From an uncultured Blautia sp. (GTDB taxonomy: Bacteria; Bacillota; Clostridia; Lachnospirales; Lachnospiraceae): a stretch of DNA of 8,313 nt. A program made the translations under genes and the position numbers. The notes under the pieces were generated by a model, which saw nothing but the letters and a program-made list of their open reading frames with translations, searched no databases and was not told the DNA's origin. Below are positions 1-4,363 of this stretch, piece after piece. Position 1 is the stretch's first letter; every line of letters begins with the position of its first letter. The DNA lies in assembly GCA_934394595.1 (NCBI GenBank), contig CAKRRX010000111.1:1-8313 (forward strand), given 5' to 3'.

Positions 1-1
1 T

Positions 2-74
2 GCGATAGTGGCGTAGTTGGTAACGCGCGACCTTGCCAAGGTCGAGACCGCGGGTTCGAGCCCCGTCTATCGCT
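2..74 (+). tRNA. tRNA-Gly (anticodon GCC)
   Basis: A complete cloverleaf can be folded by eye. The acceptor arm is GCGATAG (2-8) with CTATCGC (67-73), all seven pairs Watson-Crick. The D-stem is GCGT/ACGC (11-14 with 23-26) around a GG-containing loop. The anticodon stem is CGACC/GGTCG (28-32 with 40-44) around loop TTGCCAA, placing anticodon GCC at 35-37, which reads glycine GGC/GGU codons. The T-arm (50-66) has loop TTCGAGC and one G-U closing pair. The discriminator is T74, as is usual for bacterial tRNA-Gly. The following bases are CTA, so the CCA end is not encoded and must be added after transcription. Its promoter lies outside the window, and it may be the last gene of a tRNA cluster. 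Confidence 0.97.
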
Positions 75-84
75 CTATGAGAAG

Positions 85-110
85 CCAGGATGAGATATCC
101 TGGTTTTTTT
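85..110 (+). terminator. Rho-independent terminator of the tRNA-Gly transcript
   Basis: CCAGGAT (85-91) pairs with ATCCTGG (97-103) around a five-base loop, followed directly by seven T (104-110). It starts about ten bases after the tRNA and is the expected end of that transcript. The T-tract is also the left end of the palindrome at 105-154, so the two RNA structures compete. Confidence 0.88.
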
Positions 111-154
111 GTGTAATAGGAGATTACACTGTAATGTTCCTATTACACAAAAAA
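105..154. repeat. Nested palindrome with 17-bp perfect arms
   Basis: The arm at 105-121 is the exact reverse complement of 138-154. The 16-base centre contains a further dyad, ATTACA-C-TGTAAT (123-135). The element therefore holds four related half-sites, GTGTAAT (111-117), ATTACAC (123-129), TGTAAT (130-135) and ATTACAC (142-148). It can fold either as one long stem or as two adjacent small hairpins (111-129 and 130-147). The arms begin and end in T/A tracts of the wrong polarity for a simple terminator. The function is unknown; a protein-binding site, a small mobile or repeat element, or a scar next to a tRNA are possibilities. Confidence 0.8.
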
Positions 155-173
155 CATTCTGCAAGGAAGCAGA
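149..173 (-). terminator. Weak candidate terminator downstream of the DUF378 gene
   Basis: Read on the minus strand, TCTGC (173-169) pairs with GCAGA (162-158) around a six-base loop. After three spacer bases, a run of six U (154-149) follows. It lies about 60 nt beyond the stop of the gene at 234-449 and would end that transcript facing the tRNA terminator. The stem is only five pairs, so this is a tentative call. Confidence 0.35.
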
Positions 174-233
174 TACATAAGGAATCTCGATTTGTTTTTG
201 CAGAAAATTCATTATCCCACAGCGGGAAGCTGC

Positions 234-449
234 TTATACATTTTCTTCCTGGGAACTGATCATTCCGTAAAAGCTGAGAAGGTACAGTCCGCTAAGGCCT
301 ACCAGGGCGTAGATGATCCGGGAAATCCAGCTCATGCTTCCAAAGATCAGGGCTACAAGGTTAAAATTGAAGAATCCGATCAGCCCCCAGTTGATCGCTC
401 CGATTATGGTAAGAGTAAGGCAAAGACATCTTAAAAATTTATTACCCAT
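234..449 (-). CDS. DUF378 family small membrane protein
   Basis: A 71-residue protein with two hydrophobic helices, about residues 8-29 (LCLTLTIIGAINWGLIGFF) and 32-61. The AINWGLIGFFNFNLV segment followed by a second helix ending in LSGLYLL is characteristic of the DUF378 family (YuzA-like proteins), whose members are 60-80 residues and of unknown function; it is inferred to sit in the cytoplasmic membrane. The ATG at 449-447 is preceded by AAAGGATGG about nine bases upstream. It lies downstream of, and on the same strand as, the 566-1669 gene but is separated from it by a strong terminator, so it probably has its own promoter; none is clear in the A/T-rich 450-501 stretch. Length and composition are normal for the family. 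Confidence 0.85.
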   Translation of the reverse strand: MGNKFLRCLCLTLTIIGAINWGLIGFFNFNLVALIFGSMSWISRIIYALVGLSGLYLLSFYGMISSQEENV

Positions 450-501
450 AAGTCACCATCCTTTCTATAAAAAGTATTTCTTTTTTTTCTCATAAATATA
501 C

Positions 502-542
502 AAAAAAAGCGAAAATTCCGTAAAAAGAATTTTCGCTTTTTT
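502..542. terminator. Strong terminator with U-tracts on both strands
   Basis: AAAAAAGCGAAAATTC (503-518) pairs perfectly with GAATTTTCGCTTTTTT (527-542) around an eight-base loop, giving 16 base pairs. Because the stem ends in A on one side and T on the other, each strand reads as hairpin plus U-tract. It lies 24 bases past the stop of the minus-strand gene at 566-1669, so its main job is to end that transcript. It would also stop rightward read-through. Confidence 0.9.
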
Positions 543-565
543 GACTGTTGACAAATGGACAGATA

Positions 566-1669
566 CTACTGTAAATTCAGAGTTTGTGTGGCAGTGACAC
601 CACCATCAAGACCAAATGCATCGGTTGCAGTCAGAGTAACCGGACTCATATCCTGCAGGGAAAATGCCTGACATACATTGACGGTTTCTCCTGGCTGGAT
701 CTCTTTCATAAAGGCGTCTATGGCATCGTCACTGCTGGCAGGTATAGCTGCCTCCAGAGAACTTCCATTCTGGGATGCAGTGAGGTTTACATCCACCATA
801 GCGCTGGAAGCACTGCCGCCATTGTTGGTATAATCATAGTAAACAAGAAGGCAAGGCTCTCCGCCGAAATCTGTGGAAAGTACATTTCGGGTATAGTGAA
901 TACTGAAACGCTGGTTGGTAAGAGTAATGGTACCATCTGAGCCAGTGGCTGGCTGTGCATTGCTTTCCCCTTCTGCCTGTGTTTCTTCAGAAGAGGAAGA
1001 ATCCAGTGTCTGGCGGATCTCATCCTCAACACTTTTGAAGTTGGCTGACATGATTTTTACAGTTTCGTCATCCAGTGCCGTGACCTTCCATTGGTTGTTT
1101 ACCCGGATCATAGGATAGATGACATCAGTTTCTGTAAATTTATCCTCCAGGGATGCTGCCTTTTCTGTGAGAATGGAAGCAAGCTTCGCCTGGGTTTCCT
1201 GCTCAGTCAGGCTTTCTCCGGAAAAAGCGCTGGAAACGATCTGGCGTAGAAATTCAGTGACAGTTTCCCGGTAAATATCAGAGCCGTCTATATAACGAAT
1301 GCGAGCTGTGACTTCAGCGGTGCCATCCTGAAAGCTGAAATGGGTTTTCACAATTTTGTAAGTCATTTTTTGATTGATAGAATGAAAAAAGTCCGTGTAA
1401 GCATCAGTGCGGATATCAGCACTGTCAAGAGCAGAAAGATCATTACTCTGAAGCATGGACCCCATGGTGGTAAAATCCATATCCCTGATACTGGAAAGAT
1501 AGGTATCCAGCGCCTTGCCTGGTTTGCTGCGCTCATAAAAGTAATAGCCCGCTGCGCCTGCAAGTGCAAGGATCAGAAGAATGAGAATAATGACGAAACC
1601 TGCTTTTCCTTTCTTTTTCCCGGGAGCTGCAGGCTGTGAATCTTCGGTATGAAATTTTTTTTCCTTCAT
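566..1669 (-). CDS. Membrane-anchored protein with DUF5067-like C-terminal domain
   Basis: A 367-residue protein. Residues 1-23 are polar and Lys-rich (GKKKGK just before the membrane), 24-45 form one transmembrane helix, and the remainder should lie outside the cell. About residues 50-225 resemble the NTF2-like or DUF5105-type region found in Clostridial surface proteins. A Ser/Glu/Gln-rich linker follows, then about 245-367 (starting TITLTNQRF) resembles DUF5067, an immunoglobulin-like exported domain; both assignments come from pattern memory and not a search. The ATG at 1669 is chosen because AAGGAGG (1680-1674) precedes it. A longer reading from TTG at 1777 is rejected because that TTG is the first half of the promoter -35 box. 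The gene is monocistronic, with a consensus promoter and a strong terminator. Function unknown; a cell-envelope or sensory surface role is only a guess. Confidence 0.85.
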   Translation of the reverse strand: MKEKKFHTEDSQPAAPGKKKGKAGFVIILILLILALAGAAGYYFYERSKPGKALDTYLSSIRDMDFTTMGSMLQSNDLSALDSADIRTDAYTDFFHSINQKMTYKIVKTHFSFQDGTAEVTARIRYIDGSDIYRETVTEFLRQIVSSAFSGESLTEQETQAKLASILTEKAASLEDKFTETDVIYPMIRVNNQWKVTALDDETVKIMSANFKSVEDEIRQTLDSSSSEETQAEGESNAQPATGSDGTITLTNQRFSIHYTRNVLSTDFGGEPCLLVYYDYTNNGGSASSAMVDVNLTASQNGSSLEAAIPASSDDAIDAFMKEIQPGETVNVCQAFSLQDMSPVTLTATDAFGLDGGVTATQTLNLQ

Positions 1670-1673
1670 AGTA

Positions 1674-1680
1674 CCTCCTT
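1674..1680 (-). promoter_or_regulatory. Ribosome binding site fixing the start at 1669
   Basis: The minus strand reads AAGGAGG followed by TACT and ATG. It is a full Shine-Dalgarno match with short (4-nt) spacing, and it decides the start in favour of ATG 1669 over the upstream TTG at 1777. Confidence 0.85.
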
Positions 1681-1700
1681 GAGCATATTCTGAAATGAAA

Positions 1701-1720
1701 GAGAAAATCATTGTTTTCTC
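1701..1720 (-). other. Hairpin in the 5' leader of the 566-1669 gene
   Basis: GAGAAAA and TTTTCTC are exact inverted copies (1701-1707 and 1714-1720) around a six-base loop, inside the roughly 73-nt leader between the predicted transcription start near 1742 and the ATG. It lies 20 nt upstream of the ribosome binding site. It could stabilise the mRNA or act as an operator; no T-run follows on the minus strand, so it is not a terminator. Confidence 0.5.
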
Positions 1721-1748
1721 ATAAAGGATGTATGGCGATCCTAAAATA

Positions 1749-1777
1749 ATTATAGTATATGAAAGGAAAGGTGTCAA
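1749..1777 (-). promoter_or_regulatory. Perfect-consensus sigma-A promoter (leftward)
   Basis: On the minus strand, TTGACA (1777-1772) is followed by a 17-base spacer and TATAAT (1754-1749). Both hexamers match consensus at all positions and the spacing is optimal. Transcription should start near 1742 and read into the gene at 566-1669. Confidence 0.88.
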
Positions 1778-1808
1778 AAGATTTGCGCAGCTGAAGGGGG
1801 AAAATACG

Positions 1809-1837
1809 TTTCCATATCCGGTGCTTTATGGTAAAAT
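1809..1837 (+). promoter_or_regulatory. Sigma-A type promoter (rightward) for the hydrolase gene
   Basis: TTTCCA (1809-1814) with a 17-base spacer and TAAAAT (1832-1837), matching consensus at 4 and 5 of 6 positions. The predicted start near 1844 gives a leader of about 110 nt. It is back to back with the leftward promoter; the two -35 boxes are separated by 31 bases (1778-1808), enough for one shared regulator, though no operator is recognised. Confidence 0.6.
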
Positions 1838-1842
1838 ATAAA

Positions 1843-1913
1843 AAAAGATGTCAGATTATGGGAATACGAAGTACGGAACAATCCGTAAGGCATCTTTTGA
1901 TCTTAACATCTGA
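1843..1913 (+). promoter_or_regulatory. Structured 5' leader of the hydrolase mRNA
   Basis: AAAAGATG (1843-1850) pairs with CATCTTTT (1891-1898), enclosing a perfect small hairpin, TACGGA-ACAA-TCCGTA (1872-1887). A competing pairing exists: TCAGAT (1851-1856) is complementary to ATCTGA (1908-1913), and GATGT (1847-1851) to ACATC (1907-1911). The outer stem ends in four U. The leader could be a cis-regulatory RNA or simply a stable 5' end. It does not match any riboswitch class that I recognise. Confidence 0.45.
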
Positions 1914-1952
1914 AAAAGTATGTAAAATATAAATAAGAAAGGGCAGAAGAAT

Positions 1953-2882
1953 ATGAGTACGAAATACGAATCTTTTATTGAATCGGAAGCAGACGGACTG
2001 GACATATCTGTTCTGGCTGTAGTTCCCACAGACCAGCCGTACAGGGGAATACTGCAGCTTGTCCATGGGATGAGTGAGTATAAGGAACGTTATCTGCCAT
2101 TTATGGAATATATGGCGAAGCGAGGATATGTCTGTATTATCCATGATCACAGAGGACACGGCAAAAGTGTCCGTACCGCAGAAGATCTGGGGTATATGTA
2201 TGGCGGTGGAGCAGAGGCTCTTTTGAAGGATATTGAGGTGGTAAATCGCCAGGTGAGAAGCGCACTTCCGGAACTTCCCCTGATCCTTTTCGGGCACAGC
2301 ATGGGCTCTTTGGCAGTCCGTGCTTTTGCAAGAGATCATGATGATTGTATGGATATGCTGATCATCTGTGGCTCTCCAAGCAAAAATGGGGCAAGGCCTC
2401 TTGGTGAAATGATCGCCCACGTTGAGAGTGCTGTTTTCGGTCCTGCCCACAAGAGCCATCTCATTGAGACGTTGTCCTTTGGCAGCAGTGTGCTTCGTTT
2501 TCGTAAGGATAAAACCTGTACATCCTGGGTCTGTGCAAACCCAAAAGCTGCTCAGGAATATTCCGATTCCGAGCTGTGCGGCTTTACCTTTACAGATGAT
2601 GGTTACCTGGCACTTTTTGAACTGATGAAGCGTGCCTACGATGTGAAGCACTGGCACTGCACCAAGCCGGAAATGCCGGTACTTTTTGTAAGCGGTTCTG
2701 ATGACCCCTGTATGAAAAATGTGCGGTGTTTTGCAAAAGCAGTCCGGGATATGCGCCATGCAGGCTATCGGGATGTAAAAGGCAAGCTGTATCCTGGCAT
2801 GCGCCATGAAATTTTAAATGAAACAGATCGAAAGAAAGTTTTTCATGACCTGGCATTCTATATAAGAAAAAAAGGATTCTGA
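1953..2882 (+). CDS. Alpha/beta hydrolase, monoacylglycerol lipase/lysophospholipase type
   Basis: A 309-residue cytoplasmic protein with no signal peptide, of the Hydrolase_4 (PldB / serine aminopeptidase S33) family, usually 260-320 residues. Visible landmarks in order: the oxyanion-region HGMSE at 38-42; DHRGHGKS at 65-72, the classic motif before the nucleophile; GHSMGS at 114-119 with catalytic Ser116; SGSDDPC at 247-253 supplying the acid, probably Asp251; and PGMRHE at 281-286 with catalytic His285. All triad residues are present, so it should be active. By family, it hydrolyses ester bonds of monoacylglycerols, lysophospholipids or similar small esters; the true substrate cannot be read from sequence. 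ATG 1953 has AAAGGG (1938-1943) nine bases upstream. It is transcribed alone, divergently from the DUF5067-like gene, and no clear terminator follows. Confidence 0.92.
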   Translation: MSTKYESFIESEADGLDISVLAVVPTDQPYRGILQLVHGMSEYKERYLPFMEYMAKRGYVCIIHDHRGHGKSVRTAEDLGYMYGGGAEALLKDIEVVNRQVRSALPELPLILFGHSMGSLAVRAFARDHDDCMDMLIICGSPSKNGARPLGEMIAHVESAVFGPAHKSHLIETLSFGSSVLRFRKDKTCTSWVCANPKAAQEYSDSELCGFTFTDDGYLALFELMKRAYDVKHWHCTKPEMPVLFVSGSDDPCMKNVRCFAKAVRDMRHAGYRDVKGKLYPGMRHEILNETDRKKVFHDLAFYIRKKGF

Positions 2883-2933
2883 ATAAGAAGCCCTCTTTTT
2901 GTGCACACTAATGAAAGATCCTGCAAAGTGGTT

Positions 2934-2964
2934 GGCTGTCCGCAAAAATGCTCTGTGGACAGCC
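2934..2964. repeat. Inverted repeat between the hydrolase and lipoprotein ORFs
   Basis: GGCTGTCC (2934-2941) and GGACAGCC (2957-2964) form an eight-pair GC-rich stem, extendable by one G-U and one C-G pair. No T-run follows on either strand, so it is not a classical terminator. It may be a 3' stabilising structure of the hydrolase mRNA or an operator. Confidence 0.5.
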
Positions 2965-2982
2965 GCCTGGAATAGGTAGAAT
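2956..2982 (+). promoter_or_regulatory. Possible weak promoter for the short lipoprotein ORF
   Basis: TGGACA (2956-2961) and TAGAAT (2977-2982) each match consensus at five of six positions but are only 15 bases apart, shorter than optimal. The -35 box overlaps the right arm of the inverted repeat at 2934-2964, so that repeat could act as an operator. Confidence 0.3.
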
Positions 2983-3018
2983 TTCTGAAAGAATGTGCCA
3001 AAAGGAAAGGGATGTTTT

Positions 3019-3213
3019 ATGAGAAAAAAAGGCTGGATCCTGCTGCTGGTTCTTCTGTGCGTGGCTTTTCTGATGAGCTGCGGAAAGAATAAAGAACCAG
3101 ATGAGGCAAAAGGTGAACTGGTGAGAAGTGAAAGGGAAGAGAACCTTAGTGGAACTCTTCTTTTTTTTGTTTTAAGAAGAATCTCAAAGAGAAAAGCTTG
3201 GTATATATGCTGA
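3019..3213 (+). CDS. Short predicted lipoprotein, probably a truncated remnant
   Basis: A 64-residue ORF from ATG 3019, with GGAAAGGG (3004-3011) seven bases upstream. Residues 1-20 are a lipoprotein signal peptide: MRKK, a hydrophobic core, then lipobox LMSC with Cys21 as the lipidation site. A charged mature start follows (GKNKEPDEAKGE), then ENLSGTL at about 41-47. The last 17 residues are basic and look unlike a natural C-terminus. Clostridial sugar-binding lipoproteins often have a charged linker then LSGT just before the binding domain, so this may be the N-terminal stub of such a gene; that is inference. The ORF crosses a run of eight T (3161-3168), a likely slip site; one extra T would extend the frame only to 3254. 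A graded guess: gene remnant more likely than a functional small lipoprotein. Confidence 0.45.
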   Translation: MRKKGWILLLVLLCVAFLMSCGKNKEPDEAKGELVRSEREENLSGTLLFFVLRRISKRKAWYIC

Positions 3214-3244
3214 AAATGAGTGGAATGATAACACTTAAAATTGT

Positions 3245-3269
3245 TAAAATTTAAAAAAATGAAATTTTA
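3245..3269. repeat. A/T-only inverted repeat upstream of the operon promoter
   Basis: TAAAATTT (3245-3252) and AAATTTTA (3262-3269) are perfect inverted copies around a nine-base A-rich loop, in a very A/T-rich stretch (about 3235-3300) just upstream of the -35 box at 3294. It could be an upstream activating (UP-like) region, a regulator site or a weak transcript end for the preceding ORF. It lacks the GC stem of a normal terminator. Confidence 0.4.
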
Positions 3270-3293
3270 CAGTATTAAAGTTTTAAAAGCTAC

Positions 3294-3322
3294 TTGATTA
3301 AAGTAAGCTGGAATGCTATAAT
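3294..3322 (+). promoter_or_regulatory. Sigma-A promoter of the peptide-transport operon
   Basis: TTGATT (3294-3299), a 17-base spacer, and a perfect TATAAT (3317-3322) preceded by TGC, an extended -10. Transcription should start near 3329, leaving a leader of about 88 nt before the ATG at 3417. This is the only good promoter before the five transport genes. Confidence 0.85.
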
Positions 3323-3347
3323 TTTCCCCATATTATAAAAATGAATT

Positions 3348-3398
3348 CTGGTCAGAAATCAACCGGATCATGGAACAGAAATAAAGGTTTTCGGCCAG
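3348..3398 (+). promoter_or_regulatory. Imperfect stem in the operon leader, ending just before the ribosome binding site
   Basis: Bases 3348-3360 (CTGGTCAGAAATC) can pair with 3386-3398 (GGTTTTCGGCCAG), giving 12 of 13 positions including three G-U pairs and one mismatch, with a 25-base loop. The stem ends eight bases before the Shine-Dalgarno at 3406. It may influence translation of the first permease gene or mRNA stability. No terminator or known riboswitch shape is evident. Confidence 0.4.
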
Positions 3399-3405
3399 AT
3401 GAAAC

Positions 3406-3412
3406 AAGGAGG
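3406..3412 (+). promoter_or_regulatory. Ribosome binding site fixing the first permease start
   Basis: AAGGAGG lies four bases before ATG 3417. It is downstream of the in-frame ATG at 3399, which has no Shine-Dalgarno of its own, so translation should begin at 3417. Confidence 0.8.
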
Positions 3413-3416
3413 AAAA

Positions 3417-4361
3417 ATGGGAAAGTATTTTGCTAAAAGAATTGGAATGGCAATTCTGACTGTCTTCCTGGTAGCCTGTCTTACCTTTCTGCTGATGAAT
3501 GCTGTACCTGGAAGTCCATGGCTCAGTGAGAAAACGCCTTCTGAGACTACACTTGCAGCGCTGAATGCCAAATACGGACTTGACAAACCGGTATATGTGC
3601 AGCTTTTTATGTATCTGAAAAATATTCTTCACGGTGATTTTGGTGTATCTCTTAAGATGCAGAAGAACCGTGCGGTTCTTGACATTATTGTGGATATGTT
3701 CCCGGTATCTGCCAAGGTAGGTGCTCTGGCACTTGCGTGGGCAATCCTGGTAGGCGTGCCTCTTGGTTGTCTTGCTGCTTTTAAGCGAGGCAAGCTGACA
3801 GACAGCATTCTTCGGGTTATCTGTACACTTGGAATTTCCATGCCAAGTTTCGTTGTGGCATCTGTCCTTCTGGTAACCCTTACCGGAAACAATGCACTGA
3901 ATCTGTTTCCATCCATTTTTGACTCGTCACAGGGATGGAGAGCGTATGTTCTGCCTTGTTTTGCACTGGGCTTTTACCCGATGTGCTATACGGCCCGGCA
4001 GACAAGATCTGCTATGCTGGACTCCTTAAGTCAGGAGTACATTAAGACAGCCCGTGCCAAAGGTCTGAAAAACAAAAAGATCATTTTCAAGCATGCACTG
4101 CGAAATGCATTGATCCCTGTTATTACATACCTGGGACCGCAGGTGGCATTTACCCTTTGCGGTGGTTTTGTTGTGGAGAGTGTTTTCTCTATTCCGGGAC
4201 TTGGACGTTATTTTGTACAGTCCATCCAGAACCGTGATTACCCGGTTATTATGGGTACTACCATTTTCCTGGCTGCATTTATCATTCTGATGAACCTGAT
4301 TGTTGATCTCCTGTATAAGGTAGCTGACCCGAGAATCAGCCTTACGAAAGGAGGAGAATGA
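3417..4361 (+). CDS. oppB: Peptide ABC transporter permease, OppB/DppB family
   Basis: A 314-residue inner channel subunit of an oligo- or dipeptide importer. Helix 1 spans about 9-29, followed by the family PGSP motif (31-34) and a stretch (LNAKYGLDKPVYVQ, then LHGDFGVSL) that is typical of the OppB/DppB N-terminal domain. Further hydrophobic segments fall near 95-120, 130-155, 178-198, 225-255 and 280-305, giving the usual six helices. The cytoplasmic EAA loop EYIKTARAKG is at 207-216, the contact site for the ATPases. The C-terminus YKVADPRI matches the family ending DxLDPRI. Length is normal. It is the first gene of the operon, and its TGA stop overlaps an ATG (4358) of the next gene. The choice of the opp over the dpp name is by convention; peptide size preference cannot be read. 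Confidence 0.95.
   Translation: MGKYFAKRIGMAILTVFLVACLTFLLMNAVPGSPWLSEKTPSETTLAALNAKYGLDKPVYVQLFMYLKNILHGDFGVSLKMQKNRAVLDIIVDMFPVSAKVGALALAWAILVGVPLGCLAAFKRGKLTDSILRVICTLGISMPSFVVASVLLVTLTGNNALNLFPSIFDSSQGWRAYVLPCFALGFYPMCYTARQTRSAMLDSLSQEYIKTARAKGLKNKKIIFKHALRNALIPVITYLGPQVAFTLCGGFVVESVFSIPGLGRYFVQSIQNRDYPVIMGTTIFLAAFIILMNLIVDLLYKVADPRISLTKGGE
4347..4354 (+). promoter_or_regulatory. Ribosome binding site deciding between two starts of permease C
   Basis: AAAGGAGG lies inside the end of the first permease gene. It is three bases before ATG 4358 and nine bases before ATG 4364. The second spacing is near optimal, so 4364 is preferred; 4358 would give two extra residues and a 4-base ATGA overlap. 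Confidence 0.6.
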
Positions 4362-4363
4362 TT

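Noticed and set aside
1670..1777. An N-terminal extension of the DUF5067-like protein from TTG 1777
   Set aside because: The TTG is the -35 box of the gene's own promoter, so it is not in the mRNA; AAGGAGG precedes the internal ATG at 1669.
1843..1913. A known riboswitch or T-box in the hydrolase leader
   Set aside because: No conserved core of any class that I know (T-box, SAM, TPP, glycine, preQ1, cyclic-di-GMP) could be matched.
1851..2807. A 318-codon open frame on the minus strand opposite the hydrolase gene
   Set aside because: It is antisense to a gene with a complete catalytic triad and family motifs. Its translation is rich in Cys and His with no domain pattern, and no ribosome site precedes it.
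2934..2964. Terminator of the hydrolase gene
   Set aside because: The stem is good, but no T-run follows on either strand.
3235..3290. A CodY-type operator upstream of the transport operon
   Set aside because: The A/T-rich dyad there does not fit the AATTTTCWGAAAATT pattern well; it is only a generic A/T palindrome.
3399..3416. A start of the first permease at ATG 3399
   Set aside because: No Shine-Dalgarno lies upstream, while AAGGAGG at 3406-3412 sits between the two ATGs and serves ATG 3417.
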